Source of the DNA: Caldilineaceae bacterium
GTDB lineage: Bacteria; Chloroflexota; Anaerolineae; Caldilineales; Caldilineaceae
Length of the DNA stretch: 58,170 bases
Assembly: GCA_011523365.1 (NCBI GenBank)
Contig: WTGY01000092.1
Coordinates: 1 to 58,170 of the forward strand
Direction of reading: 5' to 3'
Shown here: positions 1 through 8,551 of the stretch, piece by piece
Numbering within the stretch: position 1 is the first letter of the stretch
Layout: each line of letters begins with the position of its first letter
The notes under the pieces: generated by a model
What the model was told of the DNA's origin: nothing
Databases searched by the model: none
The model's input: the letters and a program-made list of their open reading frames with translations, nothing else
Program-made: the position numbers and the translations under genes

Positions 1-163
1 GGGCCGAATAGGCCCGACCGCCCAGAACTGCAGTGGTCAGTAGTTAGTAGTCAGTAGTCAGAGGCGGCGCTTTCTCTGACTTGGAGATGATCGCGGCGTG
101 GCTGTGGTTGGTCTGCCGCCAAAGGTATACGAGAGTTTGCCTCCGGTTTTGGGATGTGCATCC
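1..163 (+). repeat. Dispersed modular repeat, copy 1 (cut by window edge)
   Basis: The copy starts inside hairpin H2 (GGGCC, 5-nt loop, GGCCC, then GACCGCCC). It continues through a TAGTCAGT-type microsatellite at about 31-62 and ends in the conserved block TTTTGGGATG...CATCC at about 147-162. The same modules in the same order occur at 4441-4725 and 42741-43026, and in reverse at 31211-31380 and 58001-58170. The promoter of the next gene starts 14 bases after its end. No coding potential is seen. Confidence 0.8.
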
Positions 164-176
164 GATTCCGGGATGA

Positions 177-205
177 TTGGTCTTCTCTGGCGGAGAGGGT
201 ATCAT
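177..205 (+). promoter_or_regulatory. Sigma-70-like promoter of the glycosyltransferase gene
   Basis: TTGGTC at 177-182 and TATCAT at 200-205 are separated by exactly 17 bases. A transcript would start near 212, about 45 bases before the ATG at 258. This favours 258 over any start near 177 for the gene. Confidence 0.5.
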
Positions 206-257
206 AAATTGTATTAGCCCTGTTGACCGCCGCTCCACCAGAAACCTGATCCCTGCT

Positions 258-1598
258 ATGAATCTGTCCTCTGAATCGCCGGTCCGATTTCAACTTGTGC
301 AGACGCCGGAGCCGCGGTACACGGCGCGCGACCGTCCGCGGGGGGCGCCGAAGGCGCAACAGCGCTGGATGGCGCTGGTGATCCTGATTGCGTTCGGCTG
401 GCGGATGATCGGGCTGATCGCGCGGAAACTCGGCCAAGTGGAACAGGAGACGATCGAGCTGGCGGCCGGGCCGGTGGAGGAAACGGTGGGAACGCTGGTC
501 GCGCCGGGGCAGGGCGGGATGATGTACTATCTTCTGATCCGGCCGTGGATCCAGTTCTTCGGCACCGACCTCTTTGCGCTGCGCTATTTTTCCGTGCTGG
601 CCAGCGCCATCACGATCGCGCTGATGTGGCAGGTGGCGCGGCGGATGGTGCCGGCGGTTGGCAGCACGCTGTTGAGGAACCTGCCGCTGCTGTCGACGCT
701 TTTTCTGGCGTTTAACCCGTTACAGTTGTGGTACAGCCAGGAGGGCGGGGCGTACGGGCTGGTTGTGATGCTGGCGCTGTTCTCGAGCTGGAGCTGGCTG
801 CAGGCGATGTGGTACAGCGGTCCCTGGCGGTGGCTGACCTACCTTGCGATTACGTCGATAGCCATCTATACGCAGGTGTTGACGGCGCTGATTCTGCCGG
901 TGCACCTGGTGTGGTTTTTGCTGGCAAATCCGCTTAACCGGAAGCGCTGGAAGGGATACGGACTGACGCTGGCCGGTTTTGCGCTGCCGATCCTGCCGTT
1001 GACGGCGTGGGGGCGGAGCATGCTGGCCGGGGTGATCGGTGGGGCAGAATATCAGAGTGGGGGCGCGCTGCAGATCGCAGTAGCCGGCCTGCCGGCCACG
1101 CCTTTACCGGAGATGGCGCGCACACTGCTTCTCGACAATGCACAGGGCCTGCTGGAACCGATTTCGTATCTGTGGCTGATCCCGATCTTCTTCCTCGGTT
1201 TGACCGGGCTTCTGGTTGGGTATACGGAGTTTGGCGGGCGGATTGCCAATGTGGGCATGCTGGCGACCTGGCTGATCCTGCCGGTTCTGCTGCTCTACGC
1301 CATCAGTCTGTTTGCGCCGGCGATGGTGAAGCCGGCGGCCGAAATCGGTGAGAGGGCAGCCCGGTTCCAGGGTATTATCTGGATTGGGCCGGCGTTCACG
1401 ATGTTTGTGGCGCTGGGGACGCAGGTGATGCGGCGCGCCTACGGGCGTGTGGGCAACTGGCTGGCGGTGGGGTTGATTGCATTTGTAATCGTGTTCTGGG
1501 GTTATAGCTGGTGGGTGCACGGCCAGCAGCCGATCAACGTTCAGTCCGGCGCGGGGGCGTTCACGCCCGAGCCGCTGCGCGATTATCCGGAGCTGTAA
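258..1598 (+). CDS. Membrane glycosyltransferase, ArnT/PMT (GT39-like) superfamily
   Basis: A 446-residue polytopic membrane protein. Family members move a sugar from a polyprenyl-phosphate carrier to an acceptor on the outer face of the membrane. After a basic, proline-rich N-terminus there is a helix (about 38-55), a loop with acidic residues (QVEQETIELA), and then about ten hydrophobic segments. The motif NPLQLWYSQEGGAYGL is the typical loop of this superfamily in Chloroflexota. The usual DE pair of the first loop is not plain here, so the donor-binding acid is uncertain. I chose the ATG at 258 because a promoter occupies 177-205. The M50 protease gene starts one base after the stop, so the two are probably cotranscribed. 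The acceptor cannot be inferred. Confidence 0.75.
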   Translation: MNLSSESPVRFQLVQTPEPRYTARDRPRGAPKAQQRWMALVILIAFGWRMIGLIARKLGQVEQETIELAAGPVEETVGTLVAPGQGGMMYYLLIRPWIQFFGTDLFALRYFSVLASAITIALMWQVARRMVPAVGSTLLRNLPLLSTLFLAFNPLQLWYSQEGGAYGLVVMLALFSSWSWLQAMWYSGPWRWLTYLAITSIAIYTQVLTALILPVHLVWFLLANPLNRKRWKGYGLTLAGFALPILPLTAWGRSMLAGVIGGAEYQSGGALQIAVAGLPATPLPEMARTLLLDNAQGLLEPISYLWLIPIFFLGLTGLLVGYTEFGGRIANVGMLATWLILPVLLLYAISLFAPAMVKPAAEIGERAARFQGIIWIGPAFTMFVALGTQVMRRAYGRVGNWLAVGLIAFVIVFWGYSWWVHGQQPINVQSGAGAFTPEPLRDYPEL

Positions 1599-1599
1599 T

Positions 1600-2316
1600 A
1601 TGTATCGAAATTCTGGCGGCCGGGGTTGGAACGCTCTCTCGCGCGGGCAGCAGATCGCGATTGGGGTGGTAGGGATTCTGGTCCTGTATGCGCTTCTGTC
1701 GGGGGGTGGTTCGCTAGGGCGACTGAGTAATCCATCATGGCTTATTGCTGTCGCACTAATACTTATTGTTGCTCTCCCTGTCCACGAAATGGCCCATGCG
1801 GCGATGGCCGTCCAGTTGGGCGACCCTACGCCGCGTATGCAGGGGCGCTATACCTTTAACCCCATTGCTCATATCGATCCCTTCGGCGCATTTTTGCTCC
1901 TGTTTGCCGGATTTGGATGGGCTAAGCCAGTGCAGTGGAATCCCAACAACATCGATGTGGACGTGAGGGTGGGGACGATTTTGGTGGCGGCGGCGGGCCC
2001 TGTCAGCAATCTAGTGCTGGCTGCGGTGGGCGCTTTTCTTTTTCCGTTCGTCGACATCCCCCTGCTGGAGCGCATTCTCATCTCCTTCATCCAGATCAAT
2101 ACGCTGCTGTTTGTTTTCAATTTGATACCGATTCCGCCGTTGGACGGCTCCCACATCCTGTTTGGCATCTTGCCCGGAGACAACATTGAACTTCGTCTGT
2201 TTCTGAATCGCTACGGTTTTCTAATCCTTCTGGCCACGATCTTCCTCGCTGGCAATATCATCTGGGGGCCAGCCAACCAGATCTCAGTGTGGCTACTGCG
2301 TACTTTCGGGGGCTGA
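1600..2316 (+). CDS. Site-2-protease-family (M50) intramembrane metalloprotease
   Basis: A 238-residue membrane protein of the compact Rip/YwhC-like M50B class. HEMAH at 62-66 supplies two zinc ligands and the catalytic Glu63. NLIPIPPLDG at 174-183 carries the third ligand, Asp182, in a distal membrane segment. A conserved NPIAHIDPFG segment lies at 87-96. There are about five to six hydrophobic segments. No PDZ or CBS domain is present, so substrate choice cannot be read from the sequence. It follows the glycosyltransferase with a 1-base gap and no obvious RBS of its own, which suggests coupled translation. Confidence in the family is high; the substrate is unknown. Confidence 0.9.
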   Translation: MYRNSGGRGWNALSRGQQIAIGVVGILVLYALLSGGGSLGRLSNPSWLIAVALILIVALPVHEMAHAAMAVQLGDPTPRMQGRYTFNPIAHIDPFGAFLLLFAGFGWAKPVQWNPNNIDVDVRVGTILVAAAGPVSNLVLAAVGAFLFPFVDIPLLERILISFIQINTLLFVFNLIPIPPLDGSHILFGILPGDNIELRLFLNRYGFLILLATIFLAGNIIWGPANQISVWLLRTFGG

Positions 2317-2489
2317 ATCCTCGAACATCGGTGGTCAGTGGTCAGTTTGTGCCGGAAGTTTTGGCCGTTTCTTCAACGCTGGTCGCGATCTGGCATTGGC
2401 CAGAAGGGGGGCGCGGTGATTGTTGTCCATTTGGGTGGGCGGCGGTGATTGAGTATGATGGGGCGGCTGGAGCGGGCGTGGAAGGACGG

Positions 2490-3086
2490 ATGCGGGGAAG
2501 CGGCGGCAGGATTTGGCGGCGCATACGGCAGTTTGTGCGCGGCGTCACGGCTTCGGTTTCGGCTGAGGAGTTGCAACGGGCTGCCCAGTTGCTTCCGCCG
2601 GCGGGGCTGGCCCGCTTTCGGCAGATGCCGGTGGATGCCCAGCGCCACAGTTTGAATGTTCTGAGCAGTTTGCAGGGCGCGGGCTGGGATGATGCGGACC
2701 TGGCGGCGGCGGCGCTGCTCCACGACGTGGGCAAGCTGGCGGCGGCAGAGGCGGGATTGAGGTTCAATGCGTGGGTGCGGACGGCGCTGGTGCTTGTGGA
2801 TGCGTTTGCGCCGGGTCTGGCCGGCCGCCTGGGTAAGGAGGATGTGAAGGGCGGCTGGCGCTATCTTCTGCACGTCCATTTGACGCATGCGCGGATTGGT
2901 GCGCGATGGGCTGAGGCGGATGGATGCAGCCCGCTCACCTGCTGGCTGATCGCCCATCATCAGGACAGGACGGGGCAGGCGGAGACTGTGTTGGCCTCTC
3001 CAGGCGGTGGTCCGGAGCGGCAGCGAGCGGCAAGAGAGCGTAAGCGGCTGCTGAGGGCGCTGCAATGGGCTGACAGCCAGAACTGA
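2490..3086 (+). CDS. HD-domain protein, putative metal-dependent phosphohydrolase
   Basis: A 198-residue soluble protein. QRHSLNV (His53), LLHDVGK (His78-Asp79) and IAHHQD (154-159) form the H...HD...H metal-site pattern of HD-superfamily phosphohydrolases. No GYP motif is present, so it is not a canonical HD-GYP cyclic-di-GMP phosphodiesterase. I chose the ATG at 2490 for its GGAAGGA ribosome-binding site. An in-frame GTG at 2445 would add 15 residues. The longer reading back into the M50 gene includes a GTGGTCAGT microsatellite and is unlikely to be coding. The natural substrate is unknown. Confidence 0.75.
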   Translation: MRGSGGRIWRRIRQFVRGVTASVSAEELQRAAQLLPPAGLARFRQMPVDAQRHSLNVLSSLQGAGWDDADLAAAALLHDVGKLAAAEAGLRFNAWVRTALVLVDAFAPGLAGRLGKEDVKGGWRYLLHVHLTHARIGARWAEADGCSPLTCWLIAHHQDRTGQAETVLASPGGGPERQRAARERKRLLRALQWADSQN

Positions 3087-3211
3087 CGCGGCCCGCGGGG
3101 TGAGACGGGGTGCGAGACCGGACGGCCAGAGGCTGAATTCGCCGTGGCGGTTGGGGACGAGACGGCGGCGTGCGACGGGACGCGATTTTATAGCATTCAG
3201 GACAACAACTC

Positions 3212-4225
3212 ATGGCAGAGACGAAAGCACGAATCACGATAGTAGGGCTGGACTTGATTGGGACGAGCATCGGTCTTTCGTTACGCGAAAATGCGGGCAG
3301 CTACCAGGTGGTCGGGCACGACCGCGAGCCTTCGCAGATGAATGAAGCGAAGCAGCTGGGCGCGATCGACTCGACGACGTGGAATCTGCATTCGGCTTGC
3401 GACGGCGCCAGCCTGGTCATCGCGACCGAGCCGCTGTCGGAACTGCCGGAGTTTTTGCAGCAGATCCGTGAGGACGTGGCTGAGGGCGCGGTGATCCTGG
3501 GAATCGGGGCGGTGATGCAGCCGGCCCTTCAGATCGCGTCGGACAATCTGCCGGACGGCATTCACTTTGTGGCGGGCCGGCCGGTCTATGTTGACATCAG
3601 CAGCCAGCCGGAGCCGCGCAGCGATCTGTTCAAGGATTGCACCTTCTGCATTGGCGCGGCCACGCATACGGAGTCGAGCGCGCTGGAGCTGGTGAGCAAT
3701 CTGCTGGCGAGGTTGGGCGCGAAGCCGCTCTACATCGATCCGCTGGAACATGACGGGATTGCGGCGGCGGTGGACCAGTTGCCGGAAATCCTGGCGGCTG
3801 CTCTATTTCAGGGTGCGTTTGAGGCTCCCGGTTGGAATGAGAGCCAGAAGCTGGCCGGGCGGCGTTTCGCTCTGAGTACATCATTGGACGCCAGCGCGGG
3901 GGAACTGGCGGCGTCGCTGTTCGCCAATCGCGACACGATTTTGCAGCGCATGGACCATCTTGCGGTTTTGTTGGACACCTGGCGCGGGCATCTGTCCGCG
4001 GAGGACGCCAAGCCGCTGGAGGAGGCGCTGGATGGACTGGTGGAGGGCCGAGCCAAGTGGGAGAGAGACGCGAAGCTGCGCGATTGGGACCGTCTGACGG
4101 AGCCGACCTCACGCGAGGATTACGGCAATTCGCTGGGCCAGATGTTTTTCGGCAGTCTGCTGCGAGGGCGTGCGGGCCGGCGCGACCCGGGACGCAGCGA
4201 TAAAGATCCGCGGGCGAAGCGGTAG
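3212..4225 (+). CDS. Prephenate/arogenate dehydrogenase-like (TyrA family) oxidoreductase
   Basis: A 337-residue protein. The N-terminal Rossmann fold reads VGLDLIGTSIGLSL (11-24), very like the TyrA signature, but Asp replaces the second glycine of GxGxIG. The helical C-terminal half (DPLEHDGIAAAVDQLPEILAA) matches the TyrA dimerisation domain. In TyrA enzymes a GTHPMAG-like strand binds prephenate; here that position reads HFVAGRPVYVD, so the catalytic His context has changed. It may act in tyrosine synthesis or on another substrate. The last 50 residues are charged and probably disordered. The start has a weak upstream AGGACAA. No other aromatic-pathway genes are adjacent. Confidence 0.7.
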   Translation: MAETKARITIVGLDLIGTSIGLSLRENAGSYQVVGHDREPSQMNEAKQLGAIDSTTWNLHSACDGASLVIATEPLSELPEFLQQIREDVAEGAVILGIGAVMQPALQIASDNLPDGIHFVAGRPVYVDISSQPEPRSDLFKDCTFCIGAATHTESSALELVSNLLARLGAKPLYIDPLEHDGIAAAVDQLPEILAAALFQGAFEAPGWNESQKLAGRRFALSTSLDASAGELAASLFANRDTILQRMDHLAVLLDTWRGHLSAEDAKPLEEALDGLVEGRAKWERDAKLRDWDRLTEPTSREDYGNSLGQMFFGSLLRGRAGRRDPGRSDKDPRAKR

Positions 4226-4742
4226 CGGTCGCGGTCTGCGAGGCCGACACGCTTCTTTGGGCGTTTCATACGACGCCAGAACTGCGGCATCAGGAGCTGA
4301 CGCCGGTCAGGCAAGTTCAATCCTCCTTTGACGCTGGCCCGAGGGGCTGGCAGCCCTATTGTCAGGCAACAGAATCCAGATGAGAGAGTTCGTTCTGCGG
4401 GCGAGGCAGCGCGGTCGATACACGGTCGCGTGCGCGCGGGGTCTGGCGGGACGTGGCCTGGCCAGACACCTTCGACTGGGCACCTGTTACGAATATCGAC
4501 ACCAGGTCGGCGAGGCATGTTGTAGGAGAGGGGGCGTTGCGGGGGCGGAGCCCCCGCACAAGGGAGGGCCGATTAGGCCCGACCGCCCAGAACTGCAGCA
4601 GATAGTAGTCAGTAGTTAGTTGTCAGAGACGGCGCTTATTCTGGCGGACACCGGAATGGGAACTGAGCATGGCTTGCGTGCCCCCAGAGGCATAAGAGAG
4701 TTCGCCCCAATATTGGGATGCACCCTTGTTGACGGCATGACT
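4226..4742. other. Gene-free interval with dispersed repeat copy 2
   Basis: I see no convincing gene between the TyrA-like stop and the next promoter. The 3' part is the dispersed repeat (4441-4725). The 5' part (4226-4440) shows no hairpin with a T-tract and nothing recognisable. Reading frames here resemble those at 42.6-42.9 kb only because both lie in the repeat. Confidence 0.7.
4441..4725 (+). repeat. Dispersed modular repeat, copy 2 (complete)
   Basis: Modules in order are a left block (TGGCGGGACGTGG to GGCATGTTGT), hairpin H1 (GCGGGGGC-GGA-GCCCCCGC, 4539-4557), hairpin H2 (GGGCC-GATTA-GGCCC, 4566-4580, then GACCGCCCAG), a TAGTCAGT microsatellite at about 4599-4625, and the right block ending TTGGGATGCACCC at 4725. 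The left block to H2 closely matches 42741-42892. A promoter starts 18 bases after its end. Confidence 0.85.
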
Positions 4743-4770
4743 TTGTTACAATACACTGAAATACTATAAT
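4743..4770 (+). promoter_or_regulatory. Sigma-70-like promoter of the secreted-protein gene
   Basis: TTGTTA (4743-4748) and a consensus TATAAT (4765-4770) are 16 bases apart. The transcript start would be near 4777, giving a leader of about 60 bases. Confidence 0.6.
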
Positions 4771-4836
4771 GAAAGATCAGTCCCCTGATTTTGCGGCGCG
4801 GTGCGTAACGTTTTGTGGAAGGAGCCCTGCAGAGAT

Positions 4837-6171
4837 ATGAAACGGAAACAGCGCTTTGCCATTGTCACAGTTGCACTGGCACTGGTATTGGCCTTCGTCA
4901 TAGGCTACTCAAGCACTTTTGCCCAGGGGCAGTTTCCCGGCTATAAGTCTACGATTCAGACTTACAACATGAGTGAAACGACTGCCAATATCATCCTGGC
5001 CTTTTACCGGCAGGACGGCAGCCTGGAGAAGACGCTCACCGATATCATCGAGCGAGACCGATCAAAGATCTATTTCACACTGCCGGTGAATGAGGGATTC
5101 AGCGGATCGGTTGTGATCTCATCGGACCAGCCGGTGGCGGCGCTGAGCAACATGATGAACAGCGCGCTGTCTGCGGGAGGAACGTACGTAGGCGAAAGTC
5201 AGGGCAGCACGACAGTTTACCTGCCTCTGCTGATGGTGAACAGCAATGGCTTCAACAGCTGGTTTGCTCTGCAGAATCCCAACCCGTCTTCCACGAATAT
5301 AACGGTGAACTACAGTGACGGCATCACGACGAACTTCACGCTGGCGGCCTATGCGTCGCATAATTTCTATCAGAAGCAGGAGCCGCACACGAGCAATCTT
5401 TTCTCGGCCAAGGTGACGAGCGACGAGCCGGTGGTGGTTGTGGCGTTTCTGGAGGATTCGGCCTCGATGGCGGCCTACAACGGCTTTGCCAGCGGGGCTG
5501 TCAATCCGGCGATGCCGTTGGTGAACGCCAACAATAACGGCTTCAACACCGATATTCAGATACAGAATACGGGCGACTCGGATACGAGCGTGACGGTATC
5601 GTACCAGCCGTCGGCGGCGGGCAGTGCGTGCGCGGAGACGCAGACGATCGCTGCCGGGCAGACGGTCACCTTTGCGAAGGGCGCGTTTGAGAGCGGCGCC
5701 AGCTCCACGTGTGCGGGCGGTGAGAGGTTCATCGGCTCCGGTTATGTTACTGCGAACAGTGCGAGTCAGCCCTTGGCGGCGGTTATCAGCCAGCGCTCCG
5801 GGAGCTCTCCGCTAACGCAGTTCGCGGCCTACGGGAGTTTCGATCCGGACGATGCCACGAGCGCTGTGCGGATGCCGGCAATTAACGACCGCAACGCCGG
5901 CTTTTTCACGAGCATCAATGTGATGAACGTAGGGCCGGCTGAGACCGCGATAGAGTGCAGTTTCACGGACACGACCTACACGGTCACGGGGACACTGCAG
6001 CCGAATGAGACTTTGACTGACCTGCAGGCGAACAAGATCCAGGACGGCTATGTGGGCAGCGCCACCTGCAGGGCTACGGCTGCCGGCGCCAAGATTGTCG
6101 GGGTGGTAAACCAGCTGAAGACCGGCGCCACGGACGACCAGTTCCAGGTCTACGAGGCGATCAATCAGTAG
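4837..6171 (+). CDS. Secreted beta-repeat protein
   Basis: A 444-residue exported protein. The start MKRKQR is followed by a hydrophobic core (8-28) and a likely signal peptidase site at about TFA|QG (29-30). The mature part has repeated beta-rich units at about 40-110, 129-215, 226-330 and 346-440. The later units begin with a related pattern (P-L/A-x-N..N.GF-x-T/S, as in VNSNGFNSWFALQN and VNANNNGFNTDIQIQN), suggesting stacked immunoglobulin-like or adhesin-type domains. There is no cell-wall anchor or transmembrane tail. GGAAGGAG at about 4817-4824 is a distant RBS for the ATG; an in-frame GTG at 4801 would only lengthen the leader. A lipoprotein gene follows 49 bases later. Function is unknown, perhaps surface or matrix. 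Confidence 0.75.
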   Translation: MKRKQRFAIVTVALALVLAFVIGYSSTFAQGQFPGYKSTIQTYNMSETTANIILAFYRQDGSLEKTLTDIIERDRSKIYFTLPVNEGFSGSVVISSDQPVAALSNMMNSALSAGGTYVGESQGSTTVYLPLLMVNSNGFNSWFALQNPNPSSTNITVNYSDGITTNFTLAAYASHNFYQKQEPHTSNLFSAKVTSDEPVVVVAFLEDSASMAAYNGFASGAVNPAMPLVNANNNGFNTDIQIQNTGDSDTSVTVSYQPSAAGSACAETQTIAAGQTVTFAKGAFESGASSTCAGGERFIGSGYVTANSASQPLAAVISQRSGSSPLTQFAAYGSFDPDDATSAVRMPAINDRNAGFFTSINVMNVGPAETAIECSFTDTTYTVTGTLQPNETLTDLQANKIQDGYVGSATCRATAAGAKIVGVVNQLKTGATDDQFQVYEAINQ

Positions 6172-6220
6172 CGGAAGAGGGTGCGGGAACGCGTTTCAGC
6201 GCTGGTAGTGGGAACGGCTT

Positions 6221-6757
6221 ATGAAACGTCAGGCGGTTATACTGGTTACGGTCCTGGTTCTTTTGGGATGCATGGGGGGCGACGGGGCTCCCGGCAGGGC
6301 GCAGAGTTCGCCATACGTACCACTTGAACGGGTCAACGCGGCGGAAGGCGGACGTACAGACAGCCTATCGTCAGAGAGTTCGACAGGTACCTCGGCCGGA
6401 GCCGCGGCTGGCAGCGGGGTACTGACCGGGGTGCTCCTTTTGCGGACGGAGGAAGGCCTGCAGCCGGTGGCGGACGTCAAGCTGGCGCTCGGCGGGACGT
6501 TGAGCGATGACGAGGGCACGGAGCGGGTGGTCGCGTACGACCCGTCGGCGGCGCCGGTTGCTTATACGGATGCCAGCGGCCGTTTCGTGTTCGAGGGGCT
6601 TGCGTCGGGGCGGTACGGCCTCATTCTGGACATCGTGATGAGCTCCTTCCTGTTGTACCAGGAGGGTACCCTCAACCCCGTCCTCTTTGAGATAACGGAC
6701 GGCGAAATGACCGACCTGGGCAACCTGGAATACACGGAGTTGCCCCTTCCCCAGTGA
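6221..6757 (+). CDS. Lipoprotein with carboxypeptidase-regulatory-like domain
   Basis: A 178-residue exported protein. MKRQ plus a hydrophobic stretch runs to VLLGC (lipobox, Cys17), so it should be lipidated and membrane-anchored. A Ser/Gly/Ala-rich linker (about 40-65) follows. The rest resembles a single carboxypeptidase-regulatory or CnaB-like beta fold: VLTGVLLLRTEEGLQPVADV, then YTDASGRFVFEGLASGRYGL, a typical turn of that fold. It lies 49 bases after the secreted beta-repeat protein on the same strand, so the pair probably form one surface-associated unit. It converges on the GNAT gene with a 26-base gap. The ligand is unknown. Confidence 0.7.
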   Translation: MKRQAVILVTVLVLLGCMGGDGAPGRAQSSPYVPLERVNAAEGGRTDSLSSESSTGTSAGAAAGSGVLTGVLLLRTEEGLQPVADVKLALGGTLSDDEGTERVVAYDPSAAPVAYTDASGRFVFEGLASGRYGLILDIVMSSFLLYQEGTLNPVLFEITDGEMTDLGNLEYTELPLPQ

Positions 6758-6783
6758 TACAGATGACGGCAGGCGGCCGGCCG

Positions 6784-7584
6784 TTATCGAGAAGAAGAGC
6801 CCTCCCAGAGCCACTTTCGCATCCAGTAGATTTCATCGACGAAGCCGATACGGCGGTAGAACTGCACCGGCGTATCGGCCGGGTCTGTGTTGATCAGAAG
6901 CGATCGTTTGTTCAGTGCGTAGGTGTCTGCGAGCACGCGGGACAGAAGTTGGCGTGCGATGCCCTGATGGCGGAAGGGCGCGCGCGTGGCCAGGTTGAAG
7001 ATGTAGCGGTCCGGACCTTCGTAAAAGCCGATGATGGCGGCGGCTTCGCCGCCCAAACGAGCGATGAGGAAGGCCCCACCGGCATCCAGCTCTGCACGGC
7101 GGACTGCCATATCAGCCTCTACGGCAGCCGGATCCGGCTCCTCTTCGCTGCCGGCAAACCCCTTCAGCTTTGTAACTGAATAGTCGCGGATAGTGTCGGG
7201 CGTAACCGGCTCGATGCGTCCAGGGCCTGACTCAGCCTTGGGCGACAGGCCCGTTTTGACATGGGCGAGGTAGAGGATGCCGGCGCCGCGGGCGCAGCCG
7301 GCCAGTTTCAGCGCGTGGGACAGCCGCGTGTCGACGGCCTGGCCGTGGGTGAAGATGAGCACGCGGCGCCGGCCATAGAAAGCGCGCACATCGGCGATGA
7401 ACGCGGACGCCTCTGCCGGGTCGAAGGGTTCCAGAATGTGGATGTCACAGTAGTCGGTCTGTTGGATGCGGCTGAAGTAGCCGAAGCGGCGGCGCGCCAC
7501 GACCTTGCCCAGAGCTGGAAAGTCGCAGATGTACCAGGAGCGCACTGTGCGGACGAGCTCGTCGTGTGCAGGATGGGCTGTCAT
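6784..7584 (-). CDS. GNAT-family N-acetyltransferase
   Basis: A 266-residue protein. The C-terminal half carries the acetyl-CoA signature RAPFRHQGIARQLLSRVLAD (R/Q-x-x-G-x-G/A motif), followed by the beta-bulge strand and NTDPADTPVQFYRRIGFVDE, the typical last strand-helix. The N-terminal 120 residues are a separate alpha/beta region, not an obvious second GNAT fold. The ATG at 7584 opens directly on coding-like sequence. The PhyH gene lies 48 bases upstream on the same strand, so cotranscription is possible. The acceptor is unknown. Confidence 0.8.
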   Translation of the reverse strand: MTAHPAHDELVRTVRSWYICDFPALGKVVARRRFGYFSRIQQTDYCDIHILEPFDPAEASAFIADVRAFYGRRRVLIFTHGQAVDTRLSHALKLAGCARGAGILYLAHVKTGLSPKAESGPGRIEPVTPDTIRDYSVTKLKGFAGSEEEPDPAAVEADMAVRRAELDAGGAFLIARLGGEAAAIIGFYEGPDRYIFNLATRAPFRHQGIARQLLSRVLADTYALNKRSLLINTDPADTPVQFYRRIGFVDEIYWMRKWLWEGSSSR

Positions 7585-7632
7585 TTGCGGGTGAATATGG
7601 GACTTGCGGGGCCTGTCTGGCGGCCGCAGAGG

Positions 7633-8496
7633 TCAGCCAAGGGAGGCAGGCGTCACTTCCGCCGCGGGGAAGGGTTCCGGCTCTGAAATTTCGGAGATAT
7701 CGACCTGCTCCGGCGGGAAGGCGTTGGGCAGCTCGCCGTTGCGAAGCACCCAATAGAATGGCCTGGGGTAATTGCGACGGCGGGTAATCTGCGGCGTGGA
7801 GTAGACGCCGGCGATGGCGATGCGGCCGCGGGGGCTGGGGTTGGGCGGGCTGTAGTGGCAGATGGAGCTGTGCCAGCAGACGACGTCGCCCGAATCGAGC
7901 TCACAGTGTTCTACGCCGCGATCGGCGATCAACTGCCGCACCTCTTCCCGGGGCAGTTCGCTGTGGATGCTGTCGTCATAGAGGAGGTGGGGGAAGATTC
8001 CCAGTTTGTGGCTGCCGGGAATGAACTGCAGGCAGCCGTTTTGGGTCGTAGCCGGGTCCAGGGCCATCCAGAAGTTGAAGGGTTCGGTTTCGCCGTCACG
8101 CCAGAGGCCGTTGTCCTGATGCCAGGGTGTGGCACTGCCGGTGCGGGCCGGCTTGACGAAACAGCTGTTGAACTTGAGAAAGAAGCTGTCGCCCAGGAAG
8201 TAGCGCGCGACAGAGGTCATCGCCTGGCTGCCGTAGAAATGATGCCAGATCAAGGGGTGGCGGGGGCCAAAGCCACTAAGTTTGCGGAAGCGGGCAGCGC
8301 GCGCCCCGGGCGTGTCGCCCATCGGGTCCATGGGATCGTCGTCGGCCTTTACTTCCGGTTCCGGCTGTAGAAGGAGATCCTTGATGACGCCGCGCATTTC
8401 GATGGCGCTGTCTCTGGGGATGGCGTTGCGGATGACGAAGTAACCTTTTGTCTCCCAGCCGGCCCACTGCTCCGGTGATGGTTCCCAACTGTTCAT
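7633..8496 (-). CDS. Phytanoyl-CoA dioxygenase (PhyH) family protein
   Basis: A 287-residue Fe(II)/2-oxoglutarate oxygenase. Likely iron ligands are His126 and Asp128 in PWHQDNGLW, with the distal His209 in VVCWHSSICHYSPPN. The Arg in PRGRIAIAG is the likely 2-oxoglutarate anchor. LQFIPGSHKLG is the usual PhyH turn. Bacterial members hydroxylate diverse small molecules, and the substrate cannot be told here. A GGAGGG ribosome-binding site precedes the ATG at 8496. The aminotransferase gene sits 55 bases upstream on the same strand. Confidence 0.88.
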   Translation of the reverse strand: MNSWEPSPEQWAGWETKGYFVIRNAIPRDSAIEMRGVIKDLLLQPEPEVKADDDPMDPMGDTPGARAARFRKLSGFGPRHPLIWHHFYGSQAMTSVARYFLGDSFFLKFNSCFVKPARTGSATPWHQDNGLWRDGETEPFNFWMALDPATTQNGCLQFIPGSHKLGIFPHLLYDDSIHSELPREEVRQLIADRGVEHCELDSGDVVCWHSSICHYSPPNPSPRGRIAIAGVYSTPQITRRRNYPRPFYWVLRNGELPNAFPPEQVDISEISEPEPFPAAEVTPASLG

Positions 8497-8551
8497 ACGA
8501 CCCTCCAGTGCCGAGCGGCAGATCGCCAGCGGCCAGCATCCTCTCAGGCTG

